Position numbers and translations under genes: made by a program | The notes under the pieces: model-generated | Database searches by the model: none | Told to the model about the DNA's origin: nothing | Seen by the model: only the letters and a program-made list of their open reading frames with translations | NCBI RefSeq assembly: GCF_002240565.1 | Contig: NZ_MZMO01000001.1 | Span: forward strand, 1,674,001-1,738,000 | Direction: 5' to 3' | Length of the DNA: 64,000 bases | Source: Clavibacter michiganensis subsp. insidiosus | GTDB taxonomy: Bacteria; Actinomycetota; Actinomycetes; Actinomycetales; Microbacteriaceae | In this document: piece after piece, positions 18,074 to 28,624 of the stretch | Layout: every line of letters starts with the position of its first letter | How positions within the stretch are numbered: position 1 is the first letter of the stretch

Positions 18074-20001
18074 TGGCCCGCACCGACACCGTCGGCTACC
18101 GTCCGGCGGCGGAGGAGATCCCCACGTCGCCGGGCGTGTACCGCTTCCGCGACGCGGCGGACCGCGTCCTCTACGTGGGCAAGGCCAACAACCTCCGCGC
18201 CCGGCTCGCCAACTACTTCGCCCCCTTGGAGAGCCTGCACGAGCGCACCCGGCGCATGGTCACGTCGGCGGCCGGCGTCGAGTGGACCGTGGTCGGCAGC
18301 GAGTTCGAGGCGCTGCAGCTCGAGTTCACCTGGATCAAGGAGTTCGACCCGCCCTTCAACGTCAAGTTCCGGGACGACAAGTCGTACCCGTACCTCGCCG
18401 TCACCCTGGGGGAGGAGCACCCCCGGGTCATGGTCACCCGCAACCGGAAGATCCGCGGCGCCAAGTACTTCGGCCCGTACACGAAGGTATGGGCCATCCG
18501 CGAGACGGTGGACCACCTGCTGAAGGTCTTCCCGATGCGGTCCTGCTCGGAGAGCACGTTCAAGCGCGCGCGGCAGACGAACCGGCCGTGCCTCCTCGGC
18601 GACATCGGCCGGTGCGCCGCGCCGTGCGTCGGCCGCGTCTCGCAGGAGGAGCACCGAGAGATCGCGGACGACTTCGTGAGCTTCATGGCCGGCAACGACT
18701 CGAAGTACGTGGGCCAGCTCACGCAGCGCATGAAGGACGCCGCGGCGGAGATGGACTACGAGGCGGCCGCCCGCCACCGGGACGACATCGGCGCGCTCGA
18801 GGCCGCCCTCTCCAAGACCGCCGTCGTGTTCGACGACCGGGTGGACGCGGACGTCTTCGGCATCGCCGCCGACGAGCTGGCCGCGGCCGTGCAGCAGTTC
18901 ATGGTCCGCGGAGGCCGCATCCGGGGCACGCGCACGTGGGTCGTCGACAAGGAGCTCGACATCGGCATCGGCGAGCTCGTCGAGACCGTGCTGCACAACG
19001 CCTACGAGGACGAGGCGCACCCGCCGCGCGAGGTGCTCGTCCCCGAGCTGCCCGCCGACGCCGCCGAGCTCGAGCTCTGGCTCAGCCAGCGGCGCGCCGC
19101 GGGGGAGGACGACGGCACCGTGCGCCGCGGTCGCCCGAGCTCCTGGCAGGTCGACCTCCGCGTCGCCCAGCGCGGGGACAAGGCCGCGCTCGCGCACACC
19201 GCGGCCACGAACGCGCAGAACGCGCTCATGCTCTACAAGACGCGCCGTAGCTCCGACTTCACCACCCGGTCGAAGGCCCTCGCCGACATCCAGGAGGCGC
19301 TCGGCATGCCCGACGCCCCGCTGCGCATGGAGTGCTACGACGTCTCGCACCTGAGCGGCACCAACATCGTCGCGTCCATGGTCGTCTTCGAGGACGGCCT
19401 GCCCCGCAAGGACCAGTACCGCCGCTTCAACATCGCCGACTCCACGGACGACACCGAGTCGATCCACCAGGTCATCACGCGCCGGCTCGCCTACCTCGGC
19501 AAGGAGGCGGAGGTTCCGGCCGACGCCGCGCCGCCGGAGCTCGGCGATGCGCCGCCCGTGAACAAGTTCTCCTACAGCCCCAACCTGCTCATCGTCGACG
19601 GGGGACAGCCGCAGGTGGCCGCGGCGCAGCGGGCGCTCGAGGAGTCGGGCGTGACGGGGATCCAGCTCGCGGGCATCGCGAAGCGCCTCGAGGAGATCTG
19701 GCTGCCGGACTCCGACTACCCCATCATCCTGCCGCGCAACAGCGACGCCCTCTTCCTCATCCAGCGCATCCGCGACGAGGCCCACCGGTTCGCCATCACG
19801 CACCAGCGGGCCCGCCGGAAGCGCGACATCACGTCGGTGCTCAACGAGATCCCGGGGCTCGGGCCGTCGCGCGTGCAGCGGCTGCTGCAGCAGTTCGGCT
19901 CCGTCGCCGAGCTGAAGCAGGCCGAGGTCGAGGAGATCGCGGCCGTCCGCACCATCGGGCCGACGCTGGCGCAGGCCGTCTACGAGCGGCTCCGCTCGTG
20001 A
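18073..20001 (+). CDS. uvrC: UvrABC excision nuclease subunit C
   Basis: A 642-residue dual-incision nuclease. The N-terminal GIY-YIG domain (SPGVYRFRD...[14 protein letters not shown], residues 19-50) makes the 3' cut. A UVR motif ([13 protein letters not shown]) binds UvrB. The RNase H-like domain ([20 protein letters not shown], then [10 protein letters not shown]) makes the 5' cut. The C-terminal helix-hairpin-helix pair ([19 protein letters not shown]) binds DNA. The ATG at 18073 overlaps the uvrA stop by one base, so translation is coupled. Confidence 0.97.
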   Translation: MARTDTVGYRPAAEEIPTSPGVYRFRDAADRVLYVGKANNLRARLANYFAPLESLHERTRRMVTSAAGVEWTVVGSEFEALQLEFTWIKEFDPPFNVKFRDDKSYPYLAVTLGEEHPRVMVTRNRKIRGAKYFGPYTKVWAIRETVDHLLKVFPMRSCSESTFKRARQTNRPCLLGDIGRCAAPCVGRVSQEEHREIADDFVSFMAGNDSKYVGQLTQRMKDAAAEMDYEAAARHRDDIGALEAALSKTAVVFDDRVDADVFGIAADELAAAVQQFMVRGGRIRGTRTWVVDKELDIGIGELVETVLHNAYEDEAHPPREVLVPELPADAAELELWLSQRRAAGEDDGTVRRGRPSSWQVDLRVAQRGDKAALAHTAATNAQNALMLYKTRRSSDFTTRSKALADIQEALGMPDAPLRMECYDVSHLSGTNIVASMVVFEDGLPRKDQYRRFNIADSTDDTESIHQVITRRLAYLGKEAEVPADAAPPELGDAPPVNKFSYSPNLLIVDGGQPQVAAAQRALEESGVTGIQLAGIAKRLEEIWLPDSDYPIILPRNSDALFLIQRIRDEAHRFAITHQRARRKRDITSVLNEIPGLGPSRVQRLLQQFGSVAELKQAEVEEIAAVRTIGPTLAQAVYERLRS

Positions 20002-20028
20002 CCCGCGCCCGGTCGGGCGTCACGGGTC
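20000..20028 (+). terminator. Possible uvrC terminator hairpin
   Basis: GACCCG...CGGGTC outer arms enclose an inner GCCC-GGTC-GGGC stem, starting in the uvrC stop codon and ending 5 bases before the rapZ -10. It is weaker than the other hairpins in the window. Confidence 0.4.
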
Positions 20029-20033
20029 GCGCC

Positions 20034-20039
20034 TAGACT
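20034..20039 (+). promoter_or_regulatory. -10 element for rapZ-whiA
   Basis: TAGACT with the same downstream bases (GGATCCAT) as the coaE promoter. Here it gives a short leader containing GAGAGG rather than a leaderless start. Confidence 0.55.
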
Positions 20040-20077
20040 GGATCCATCGACCGGCGCGACGAGAGGTGCATGCCCGC

Positions 20078-20953
20078 ATGAGCGTGGAGATCCCCCAGCA
20101 GGACGTCATGATCGTGACGGGGATGTCCGGCGCGGGCCGCTCCACCGTCGGCAACGCGTTGGAGGACCTCGGCTGGTACGTGGTCGACAACCTCCCGCCG
20201 CAGATGCTCAAGCCGCTCGTCGAGCTGGCCGGCCGCGCTGGCACCTCGCTGCCGAAGATCGCGGCCGTGGTCGACGTCCGCGGCGGCGACTTCTTCTCCG
20301 AGCTGCGGGACATCCTGCAGACGTTCGGCACCGGCCCGCGCCTGCGCGTGCTGTTCCTCGAGGCCACGGACGCGGCCCTCGTGCGGCGCTTCGAGCAGGT
20401 CCGCCGCCCCCATCCGCTCCAGGGCAACGGCACGCTGCTCGACGGCATCGCGGCGGAGCGGGCGCGCATGATCGAGATCCGCGAGGCCAGCGACCTCGTC
20501 ATCGACACCTCCGAGCTCAACATCCACCAGCTCGCCACCGCCATCACCGAGCAGTTCAGCGGGGCGGACGACGCGGGCGTGCGCGTCACCGTCATGAGCT
20601 TCGGCTTCAAGTACGGCACCCCCGCGGACGCGGACATGGTGGCCGACATGCGCTTCCTCCCCAACCCGTTCTGGACCCCGGAGCTCCGTCCGCTCACCGG
20701 TCGCGACAAGGCCGTCAGCGACTACGTGCTCGGCCAGGAGGGCGCCGAGGAGTTCGTCCACGCGTACGCCCGGGCGCTCTCCCCGGTGCTCGCCGGGTAC
20801 CAGCGGGAGAACAAGAGACACGCTACGATCGCTATCGGCTGTACCGGCGGCAAGCACCGCTCGGTGGCCGTCGCCGAGGAGCTCTCCAGCCTCCTCCGCG
20901 CCCTTCCCGGCGTCGCTGTCAGCACCAAGCACCGCGACCTCGGCCGGGAGTAG
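20078..20953 (+). CDS. rapZ: RapZ/YvcJ family nucleotide-binding protein
   Basis: A 291-residue P-loop protein of the RapZ/YvcJ family, which in enterobacteria guides RNase E to small RNAs and in Firmicutes is linked to competence and envelope metabolism. The N-terminal Walker A is [11 protein letters not shown]; the C-terminal domain holds [20 protein letters not shown] at 20078 is preferred ([13 protein letters not shown], with GAGAGG 11 bases upstream). The GTG at 20066 would add four residues and cannot be excluded. whiA follows after 29 bases. The yvcK gene usually found between them is absent. Confidence 0.9.
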   Translation: MSVEIPQQDVMIVTGMSGAGRSTVGNALEDLGWYVVDNLPPQMLKPLVELAGRAGTSLPKIAAVVDVRGGDFFSELRDILQTFGTGPRLRVLFLEATDAALVRRFEQVRRPHPLQGNGTLLDGIAAERARMIEIREASDLVIDTSELNIHQLATAITEQFSGADDAGVRVTVMSFGFKYGTPADADMVADMRFLPNPFWTPELRPLTGRDKAVSDYVLGQEGAEEFVHAYARALSPVLAGYQRENKRHATIAIGCTGGKHRSVAVAEELSSLLRALPGVAVSTKHRDLGRE

Positions 20954-20982
20954 GGCACCCATCTCATCAAGGGAGTAAGCAT

Positions 20983-21963
20983 TTGCCTCTGACCTCGGAC
21001 GTCAAGGAAGAACTGTCACGCGTCGAGGTCAGCAAGACCACGGTGAGGGCGGCCGAGCTGGCCACCATCCTGCGCTTCTCCGGCGGGCTGCACCTCATCT
21101 CGAACCGCATCGCGGTCGAGTCCGAGCTCGACACCCCGCTGCTCGCGCGTCGCGTGCGCAAGGACCTCGCCGAGCTCTACGGCGTCCGCAGCGACATCTC
21201 CGTCATCCCCGCGTCCGGCATGCGCCGCGCCACGCACTACCTGGTCCGCGTGATGGAGGGGGGCGAGACGCTCGCCCGCCAGACCGGCCTGCTCGACGCG
21301 CGCCGCCGCCCCATCCGCGGCCTGCCCAACCGCCTCACCACGGGCTCCCGCGAGGAGATCGCGGCCGTCTGGCGGGGCGCGTTCCTCGCGGCAGGCACCC
21401 TCACGGATCCCGGCCGCTCGGCCGCGCTCGAGGTCACCTGCCCCGGCAACGAGGCCGCCATGGCGCTCGTCGGCGCCGCGGGCCGCCTCGACGTCAGCGC
21501 CAAGGCGCGTGAGGTCCGCGGCGTCCACCGCGTCGTCATCCGCGACGGCGACGCCATCGGCCAGATGCTGCGCGTCATGGGCGCGCAGGGCACGGTCGTC
21601 AACTGGGAGGAGATGCGCCAGCGCCGAGAGGTGCGGGCCACCGCCAACCGCCTCGTCAACTTCGACGACGCCAACCTCCGCCGCTCCGCCCAGGCCGCCG
21701 TCGCCGCGTGCGCGCGGGTGGAGCGGGCCATGGAGATCCTCGGACCGGACATCCCCGAGCACCTCAAGTACGCGGGCGACCTGCGCCTGCGCTTCCGCGA
21801 CTCCAGCCTCGACGAGCTGGGCCACCACGCGGACCCGCCGATGACGAAGGACGCCGTCGCCGGCCGCATCCGGCGCCTGCTCGCCATGGCCGACAAGAAG
21901 GCCGTCGACGAGGGCCTGCCCGGCACCGACGCGAACCTCCCGGCCGACCTCGACGACGTCTGA
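20983..21963 (+). CDS. whiA: WhiA family DNA-binding regulator
   Basis: A 326-residue WhiA: an N-terminal LAGLIDADG homing-endonuclease-like fold (no nuclease residues expected) and a C-terminal helix-turn-helix (region [28 protein letters not shown]). In Streptomyces it controls sporulation genes with WhiB; in non-sporulating Gram-positives it affects cell division and chromosome segregation. The start is a rare TTG at 20983, preceded by GGGAG at 10-base spacing; [15 protein letters not shown] is the conserved beginning. It is transcribed with rapZ. Confidence 0.93.
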   Translation: MPLTSDVKEELSRVEVSKTTVRAAELATILRFSGGLHLISNRIAVESELDTPLLARRVRKDLAELYGVRSDISVIPASGMRRATHYLVRVMEGGETLARQTGLLDARRRPIRGLPNRLTTGSREEIAAVWRGAFLAAGTLTDPGRSAALEVTCPGNEAAMALVGAAGRLDVSAKAREVRGVHRVVIRDGDAIGQMLRVMGAQGTVVNWEEMRQRREVRATANRLVNFDDANLRRSAQAAVAACARVERAMEILGPDIPEHLKYAGDLRLRFRDSSLDELGHHADPPMTKDAVAGRIRRLLAMADKKAVDEGLPGTDANLPADLDDV

Positions 21964-21978
21964 TCCGCGATGCGTCCG

Positions 21979-21997
21979 TCGGTGCCGCACGCACCGA
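21979..21997 (+). terminator. Likely rapZ-whiA terminator
   Basis: TCGGTGC-CGCAC-GCACCGA, a perfect 7-bp stem 15 bases after the whiA stop. It has no T-tract. Confidence 0.5.
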
Positions 21998-22061
21998 GGC
22001 GGGCGACGATCCGCTGGGCGCCGGGCGTCATCCGGCCAGGTGGCGCGGAGGGCCGCCGGAC

Positions 22062-22067
22062 TAGACT
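22062..22067 (+). promoter_or_regulatory. -10 element for sodA
   Basis: TAGACT followed by CGATCCG, like the leaderless promoters, but the transcript keeps a leader of about 58 bases with a strong AGGAG before the ATG. Confidence 0.55.
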
Positions 22068-22131
22068 CGATCCGTCACCCACCCCCGGCCTCTGGCCGGG
22101 AGCCCCCGGGCAATGAAGAGGAGATACACCT

Positions 22132-22758
22132 ATGGCTGACTACACTCTCGTCGACCTCCCGTACGACTACTCGGCCCTCGAGCCGAGCATCAGCGGCCGC
22201 ATCATGGAGCTGCACCACGACAAGCACCACAAGACGTACGTCGACGGCGCCAACACCGCCCTCGTCAAGCTGCAGGAGGCGCGCGACGCCGGCGACCTGA
22301 CCTTCGTCAACAAGCTGCAGAAGGACCTCGCGTTCAACCTCGCGGGCCACGTCAACCACACGGTCTTCTGGAACAACCTCAGCCCCGACGGCGGCGACAA
22401 GCCCACCGGCGAGCTCGCCGCGGCCATCGACGAGTTCTTCGGCTCGTACGACAAGTTCCAGGCGCACTTCACCGCCTCGGCCCTCGGCATCCAGGGGTCC
22501 GGCTGGAGCATCCTCGCGTGGGACTCGCTCGGCCAGAAGCTCATCATCGAGCAGCTGTACGACCACCAGGGCAACCTCGCCGCGGCGACCGTGCCGATCC
22601 TGCTGCTCGACATGTGGGAGCACGCCTTCTACCTCGACTACGTCAACGTCAAGGCCGACTATGTGAAGGCGTTCTGGAACATCGTCAACTGGGCCGACGT
22701 GCAGGCGCGCTTCGACGCCGCCCGCACGAAGACGCAGGGCCTCTTCCTGCTCTCGTAG
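22132..22758 (+). CDS. sodA: Superoxide dismutase (Mn/Fe family)
   Basis: A 208-residue cytoplasmic enzyme that dismutates superoxide. Metal ligands are H28 (MELHHDKHH), the His of GHVNH, and the Asp and His of [14 protein letters not shown] Gln in YDHQGN occupies the position that favours manganese; metal choice is inferred. GAAGAGGAG lies 8 bases before the ATG. It stands alone between whiA and the glycolytic operon, with its own -10 and a long hairpin after the stop. Confidence 0.96.
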   Translation: MADYTLVDLPYDYSALEPSISGRIMELHHDKHHKTYVDGANTALVKLQEARDAGDLTFVNKLQKDLAFNLAGHVNHTVFWNNLSPDGGDKPTGELAAAIDEFFGSYDKFQAHFTASALGIQGSGWSILAWDSLGQKLIIEQLYDHQGNLAAATVPILLLDMWEHAFYLDYVNVKADYVKAFWNIVNWADVQARFDAARTKTQGLFLLS

Positions 22759-23892
<1,134 letters not shown>

Positions 23893-23898
23893 CCGGCC

Positions 23899-25113
23899 GT
23901 GGCACTCCGCACCATCGATTCCCTCGGGGATCTCCGGGGCCGCCGCGTCATCGTGCGCTGCGACCTCAACGTCCCCCTCACGGGCGGGGTGATCGGCGAC
24001 GACGGCCGCATCCGCGCCTCGCTGGCGACCCTCACGGGTCTCCGCGAGGCCGGTGCCCGCGTCGTCGTGATCTCCCACCTCGGCCGCCCCGACGGCACGC
24101 CGGATGGGCAGTACAGCCTGCGTCCCGTCGCGGCCCGCCTCGGCGAGCTGCTCGGCGCGGACGTCGCGTTCGCGAGCGACACCGTGGGCGAGTCCGCCCG
24201 CGCGGCCGTCGACGCCCTCGGGGACGGCGACGTCGTCGTGCTCGAGAACCTCCGCTTCCACGCGGAGGAGACCAGCAAGGACGAGGCCGTCCGCCGCGGC
24301 TTCGCGGAGTCGCTCGCCGAGCTCGGGGACGCGTTCGTGTCCGACGGCTTCGGCGTCGTCCACCGCAAGCAGGCGAGCGTCTTCGAGCTCGCGTCGGCGC
24401 TCCCCAGCGCCGCCGGCTCGCTCATCGCGAGCGAGCTCGAGGTCCTCGACCGCCTGACGGAGAACCCGGAGCGGCCGTACACGGTCGTGCTCGGCGGATC
24501 CAAGGTGTCCGACAAGCTCGGCGTGATCGGCCACCTGCTGCCGCGCGTCGACTCGCTGCTCATCGGCGGCGGGATGCTCTTCACCTTCCTCAAGGCCCAG
24601 GGCCACGAGGTCGGCGCGAGCCTCCTCGAGGAGGACCAGCTCGAGACGGTCAAGGGCTACCTGGCCGAGGCGGAGGAGCGCGGCGTGAAGATCGTGCTCC
24701 CGACCGACGTGGTCGTCGCCGACGGGTTCTCCGCCGACGCGGCCCACGAGGTCACGCGCGCCGACGCCATCGAGGGGACGCCCGCGGGCGCGAAGGGCCT
24801 CGGGCTCGACGTCGGCCCCGAGACCGCCGACGCGTTCGCGACGATCATCCGCGGTTCCACGACGGTGTTCTGGAACGGCCCCATGGGCGTCTTCGAGCTG
24901 GAGCCGTTCGCGGCGGGCACGAGGACGGTCGCCGACGCGCTCACCCGCGTCGAGGGGCTCTCCGTGGTCGGCGGCGGCGACAGCGCCGCGGCCGTCCGCG
25001 CGCTCGGATTCGATGATGACCGCTTCGGTCACATCTCGACGGGAGGCGGCGCGAGCCTCGAGTTCCTCGAGGGGAAGCGCCTGCCGGGACTGGAGGTCCT
25101 CGGATGGCAGTGA
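23899..25113 (+). CDS. pgk: Phosphoglycerate kinase
   Basis: A 404-residue enzyme that makes ATP from 1,3-bisphosphoglycerate. Substrate motifs are RCDLNVPL and [11 protein letters not shown]; the nucleotide-side motif is [13 protein letters not shown] helix [17 protein letters not shown] is also conserved. The GTG lies only 6 bases after the gap stop without a good ribosome-binding site, so translation probably depends on reinitiation from gap. The end overlaps tpiA by 10 bases. Confidence 0.97.
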   Translation: MALRTIDSLGDLRGRRVIVRCDLNVPLTGGVIGDDGRIRASLATLTGLREAGARVVVISHLGRPDGTPDGQYSLRPVAARLGELLGADVAFASDTVGESARAAVDALGDGDVVVLENLRFHAEETSKDEAVRRGFAESLAELGDAFVSDGFGVVHRKQASVFELASALPSAAGSLIASELEVLDRLTENPERPYTVVLGGSKVSDKLGVIGHLLPRVDSLLIGGGMLFTFLKAQGHEVGASLLEEDQLETVKGYLAEAEERGVKIVLPTDVVVADGFSADAAHEVTRADAIEGTPAGAKGLGLDVGPETADAFATIIRGSTTVFWNGPMGVFELEPFAAGTRTVADALTRVEGLSVVGGGDSAAAVRALGFDDDRFGHISTGGGASLEFLEGKRLPGLEVLGWQ

Positions 25114-25907
25114 CCGATCGCCCGCAGGGGCGCACGCCCCTCATCGCGGGCAACTGGAAGATGAACCTGGACCACCTCCAGGCCATCGCCTTCGTGCAGA
25201 AGCTCGCGTGGAGCCTCAAGGACGCGAAGCACGACTACGCGGAGGCGGAGGTCGCGGTGTTCCCGCCGGCCACCGACATCCGCAGCGTGCAGACGCTCGT
25301 GTCGGCCGACAAGCTCGAGCTGGCCTACGGCGCGCAGGACGTGTCCGAGCATCAGTCGGGCGCGTACACGGGGGAGATCTCCGCGGCGTTCCTGGCGCAG
25401 CTCGCCTGCCGCTACGTCATCGTGGGCCACTCCGAGCGGCGCACGCTGCACGGCGAGACCGACGAGCAGGTGGCCGCCAAGTCCGCTGCCGCCGTGAAGC
25501 ACGGCATCGTGCCGGTGATCTGCGTGGGCGAGACCGCAGCCGACCTCGAGGAGCACGGCGCCAGCGCCGTCCCCGTGGCCCAGCTGCGCGTCGCGTTCCA
25601 GGGCCTGCCGAAGGGCGCCGTCGTCGTCGTCGCCTACGAGCCGGTCTGGGCCATCGGGTCCGGCCAGGCCGCGACGCCGGAGCAGGCGCAGCAGGTTGCG
25701 GCGCCGCTCCGCGCCGTCGTCGCCGAGCTGCTGGGCGACGACGCGGCGAGGGCCACGCGCATCCTCTACGGCGGCTCGGTCAAGTCCGGCAACATCGCGG
25801 GCTTCCTCCGCGAGCCGGACGTCGACGGAGCCCTCGTCGGGGGAGCCAGTCTCGACGTGCAGGAGTTCTCCGCGATCGCGCGGTTCCGCTCGCACGTCGG
25901 CGTCTGA
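25104..25907 (+). CDS. tpiA: Triosephosphate isomerase
   Basis: A 267-residue TIM barrel that interconverts dihydroxyacetone phosphate and glyceraldehyde 3-phosphate. The catalytic residues are Lys in AGNWKMN, His in IVGHSERR and Glu in [10 protein letters not shown]; the phosphate loop [10 protein letters not shown] is present. The start lies within the end of pgk. It is the last gene of the glycolytic operon, and a hairpin follows. Confidence 0.97.
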   Translation: MAVTDRPQGRTPLIAGNWKMNLDHLQAIAFVQKLAWSLKDAKHDYAEAEVAVFPPATDIRSVQTLVSADKLELAYGAQDVSEHQSGAYTGEISAAFLAQLACRYVIVGHSERRTLHGETDEQVAAKSAAAVKHGIVPVICVGETAADLEEHGASAVPVAQLRVAFQGLPKGAVVVVAYEPVWAIGSGQAATPEQAQQVAAPLRAVVAELLGDDAARATRILYGGSVKSGNIAGFLREPDVDGALVGGASLDVQEFSAIARFRSHVGV

Positions 25908-25921
25908 CCCGCATCATCCCT

Positions 25922-25957
25922 CGAGCCGCTCGCGTCCGTCCGGGCGCGGGCGGCTCG
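25922..25957 (+). terminator. Glycolytic operon terminator
   Basis: CGAGCCGC/GCGGCTCG arms, then a single mismatch and an inner CGCG/CGCG, 14 bases after the tpiA stop. Confidence 0.65.
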
Positions 25958-25975
25958 TCGCACTCAGCCGCCCGC

Positions 25976-25981
25976 TATGAT
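25976..25981 (+). promoter_or_regulatory. -10 element for secG-rbpA
   Basis: TATGAT, close to the sigma-70 consensus, giving a leader of about 60 bases before secG. No matching -35 was seen. Confidence 0.5.
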
Positions 25982-26047
25982 CGTCTATGGCCCATCGGCC
26001 GTTCACCGGTCGGACTCGGCCACAGCACCGCACCCGAAAGGCCGCAC

Positions 26048-26299
26048 GTGGAAATCCTTCAGGTAGTCCTGCAGGTGGTTCTGGGAATCACCAGCCTCCT
26101 GCTGACCATGCTCATCCTCCTGCACAAGGGGCGGGGCGGCGGTCTGTCCGACATGTTCGGGGGCGGCACCACGTCGAGCCTCGGCTCGTCCGGCGTGGCC
26201 GAGCGGAACCTTAACCGCATCACCGTCATCCTCGGCCTCGTCTGGGTCACGTGCATCGTGGTCCTGGGGCTCATCACCAAGTTCGACACCGGATTGTAG
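26048..26299 (+). CDS. secG: Preprotein translocase subunit SecG
   Basis: An 83-residue membrane protein of the SecYEG export channel. Two transmembrane helices (VVLQVVLGITSLLLTMLILL near residues 6-25, ITVILGLVWVTCIVVLGLIT near 59-78) flank the conserved cytoplasmic loop HKGRGGGLSDMFGGG. The GTG start follows GAAAGG by 6 bases. The longer frame reaching back into tpiA is not coding. rbpA follows after 11 bases. Confidence 0.94.
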   Translation: MEILQVVLQVVLGITSLLLTMLILLHKGRGGGLSDMFGGGTTSSLGSSGVAERNLNRITVILGLVWVTCIVVLGLITKFDTGL

Positions 26300-26310
26300 G
26301 GAGCAGCCAC

Positions 26311-26679
26311 ATGGCATCAGGAGGAAACGCCATCCGCGGTTCGCGCGTCGGCGCGGGCCCCATGGGCGAGCAGGACCGCGGCTTCCACGCGGAGCGCATC
26401 TCGATCTCGTACTGGGACGCCCTCGGCAACGAGACCGTCCGTCACTTCGCGGCGAACCTGCCCGAGGAGGAGATCCCCGTCACGATCGACTCGCCGCAGT
26501 CGGGGCTCCCCGCCGGGCGCGACAAGGCGAACCCGCCGTCGGTCGCCAAGCTCGAGCCGTACAAGACGCACCTCGCGTACGTGAAGGAGCGTCGCAGCGA
26601 GGAGGAGGCGAGCCAGCTCCTCGAGGAGGCGCTCGACCAGCTCCGCGCCCGCCGCGGCACGGTGAAGGCCACCAAGTAG
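26311..26679 (+). CDS. rbpA: RNA polymerase-binding protein RbpA (cysteine-free)
   Basis: A 122-residue actinobacterial transcription activator that binds sigma and stabilises the open promoter complex. The N-terminal tail (GGNAIRGSRVGAGPM) and core (ISYWDALGNETVRHF) resemble mycobacterial RbpA. The basic linker plus sigma-interaction helix is seen in KTHLAYVKERRSEEEASQLLEEALDQLRARR. There are no cysteines, so the zinc site described in some homologues cannot form. GGGAG from the end of secG serves as ribosome-binding site, and the two genes form a short operon. Confidence 0.9.
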   Translation: MASGGNAIRGSRVGAGPMGEQDRGFHAERISISYWDALGNETVRHFAANLPEEEIPVTIDSPQSGLPAGRDKANPPSVAKLEPYKTHLAYVKERRSEEEASQLLEEALDQLRARRGTVKATK

Positions 26680-26703
26680 GTCTCCTACGGCACCGAGCAC
26701 TGC

Positions 26704-26734
26704 GAACGCCCCCGACCTGAGGTCGGGGGCGTTC
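26704..26734 (+). terminator. secG-rbpA terminator
   Basis: Perfect 14-bp stem (GAACGCCCCCGACC / GGTCGGGGGCGTTC) with a 3-base loop, 24 bases after the rbpA stop. Confidence 0.85.
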
Positions 26735-26795
26735 TGCATGTCCGCCCGCTCCGGGTGGAGCGGCTCGCTCCGGAAGGCGTCCCGCGAAGACGACG

Positions 26796-26823
26796 AAGGG
26801 CGGGTCCCGGAGGACCCGCCCTT
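26796..26823 (-). terminator. Terminator of the pentose phosphate operon
   Basis: Perfect 12-bp stem (AAGGGCGGGTCC / GGACCCGCCCTT) with a 4-base loop, 35 bases downstream of the pgl stop on the minus strand. It faces the rbpA terminator. Confidence 0.8.
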
Positions 26824-26858
26824 GGTGTGTCGAGCGCCGGTCGGCACCGGCGCCGGCG

Positions 26859-27629
26859 TCAGTACGAGGAGAGCCTGAGGTTCTCCGGCACGTCCGCCGC
26901 GGCCTCGCGGTCGATGAAGAACACCGTGCGCTTGCGGCCCTTGATGCCCGCGACGGGCACCTCGATCCGGTCGGCACCCGCGAGCGCGAGGCCCAGGGCG
27001 AAGGCCTTGTCGGGACCGGCGAGCACCATCCAGATGCGCAGCGACGAGTTGAGCACCGGCAGGGTGAGCGAGATGCGCTCCGCCGGCGGCTTCGGGGAGT
27101 TGCGCACCGGGATGACCGCTGCGTCCATGGTGCGGATGCCCTCGCTGTCCGGGAAGAGCGACGCGACGTGGCCGTCCGGCCCCACACCCAGGAACGTGAT
27201 GTCGAACCGGGGGAGCGAGGTGTCGCCGTTCGCGTGCGCGGCGAGCTCCGCCGTGTACGCCGCGACGGCCTCGTCGAGGCTCAGACCCGCGTCGCTGGCG
27301 CCCATGGCGTGGACGTTCTCCGCGGGCAGGTCGATGTGGTCGAGCAGCGCCGCACGCACCGTGGTGTCGTTGCGCTCGGGGTCGCCCTGGGGCAGCCACC
27401 GCTCGTCCCCGAACCAGAAGTGGACGCGGGTCCAGTCGACGCTGTCGCGCGCCGCCGACTCGTTGACGGCCGCGAGGATGCTCGGGCCGACCGTCCCCCC
27501 GGTGAGGACGACGTTGGCCGTCTCCTCCTCATCCAGGATGTCGACGAGCTTCGTGAGGAAGCGCGCGGCGACGGAGCCGGTCATGGCCTTCTTGTCGGGG
27601 TGCACGAGCACCCTGCGGTCGTTCGTCAT
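26859..27629 (-). CDS. pgl: 6-phosphogluconolactonase
   Basis: A 256-residue DevB-type lactonase that hydrolyses 6-phosphogluconolactone, the second oxidative pentose phosphate step. The sugar-isomerase-like fold shows NVVLTGGTVGPSILAAV near the N-terminus, then WFGDERWLPQGDPERND and FLGVGPDGHVASLFPDSEG, all family hallmarks. Its ATG overlaps the opcA TGA (ATGA). It is the last gene of the minus-strand operon and is followed by a terminator. Confidence 0.95.
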   Translation of the reverse strand: MTNDRRVLVHPDKKAMTGSVAARFLTKLVDILDEEETANVVLTGGTVGPSILAAVNESAARDSVDWTRVHFWFGDERWLPQGDPERNDTTVRAALLDHIDLPAENVHAMGASDAGLSLDEAVAAYTAELAAHANGDTSLPRFDITFLGVGPDGHVASLFPDSEGIRTMDAAVIPVRNSPKPPAERISLTLPVLNSSLRIWMVLAGPDKAFALGLALAGADRIEVPVAGIKGRKRTVFFIDREAAADVPENLRLSSY

Positions 27630-28624
27630 CGGTCTCCCGAGTCCTTCCGTGCGGTGGTGGACGCGGTGATGTACCCCTGGCCCGCGGTCGACCGCTCGAG
27701 GCCGTGACGGATCACGTCGCCGTAGAGCGCGTCGGGGTCGAGGCGCCGCAGCTCCTCGGCCAGGCAGTCGCGGAGGCTCCGGCGGGGGAGGCTCACATCG
27801 TGCGTCGGCTGGTTCGGCTGCTTGAGCGTCGCCACGTTGGCGATGGGCCGGTCGAGGTCGATGACCCCGGACGCGCGGTGGAGCCGCACGCCGTGGATCC
27901 CGCTCGAGCCGGTGGCCCGGGTGGTGACCTCGTGCAGCACCGGCACCTGCAGCTGCAGCCCGAGCCATGCGGCGAGCAGCACGGTGGAGGGAGAGTCGGC
28001 GGCGCCGGACACCTCCACCTGCGTGACGGGTTCGTACGGCGGCTGGTCGAGCACCGCGGCGAGCAGCGCACGCCAGAGCGTGAGGCGCGTCCAGGCGAAG
28101 TCGGTGTCGCCGGGGGCGTACGTCGCGGCCAGGTGCTGCAGGGCCACGCGCGGGTTGCTGCTCGTGGACGAGTCCGTGATGCGGCGCTGCGCGATGCGGC
28201 CGAGCGGCGACTGGCTGACGACCGCGGGGGCGTCGTGCGGCCACCAGGCGACGACGGGCGCATCGGGGAGGAGGAGGCCCGTGACCAGGCTCTCCTCGTC
28301 CTCGGCGGCCGCGCCGTAGACGCGGAGCACGACGACCTCGCTCGCGCCGGCGTCGCCGCCCACGCGGATCTCGGCGTCGACGCGCGCCTTCTCCGTGGTG
28401 GTCTCCGCGGCGGCACCGCGCTCGGTGGAGATCACGATGACGCGCATGGGGTGCTCGCGCGACGCGTCGTTGGCGGCCTCGATGGCCTCCTCCTCGCTGC
28501 CGAGCGAGGTGGAGATCACGAGCGTCAGGACACGGCCGAGGGCGACGGCGCCGCCCTCCTCGCGGATCTTGACGAGCGCCTTCGAGATCTTGGCGGTGGT
28601 GGTGTTCGGCAGATCGACTCTCAT
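27626..28624 (-). CDS. opcA: Glucose-6-phosphate dehydrogenase assembly protein OpcA
   Basis: A 332-residue OpcA homologue. In cyanobacteria OpcA activates glucose-6-phosphate dehydrogenase, and in actinobacteria it is encoded beside zwf. Recognisable features are MRVDLPNTTTAKISKAL at the N-terminus and WWPHDAPAVVSQSPLGRIAQRRITDSS in the middle. The position between zwf and pgl, with 4-base overlaps at both ends, supports the call. No enzyme motif is present. The longer frame starting upstream overlaps zwf and is rejected. Confidence 0.93.
   Translation of the reverse strand: MRVDLPNTTTAKISKALVKIREEGGAVALGRVLTLVISTSLGSEEEAIEAANDASREHPMRVIVISTERGAAAETTTEKARVDAEIRVGGDAGASEVVVLRVYGAAAEDEESLVTGLLLPDAPVVAWWPHDAPAVVSQSPLGRIAQRRITDSSTSSNPRVALQHLAATYAPGDTDFAWTRLTLWRALLAAVLDQPPYEPVTQVEVSGAADSPSTVLLAAWLGLQLQVPVLHEVTTRATGSSGIHGVRLHRASGVIDLDRPIANVATLKQPNQPTHDVSLPRRSLRDCLAEELRRLDPDALYGDVIRHGLERSTAGQGYITASTTARKDSGDR

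Noticed and set aside
25013..26047. Long frame ahead of secG
   Set aside because: It is a shifted frame of pgk/tpiA; only the last 83 codons encode SecG.
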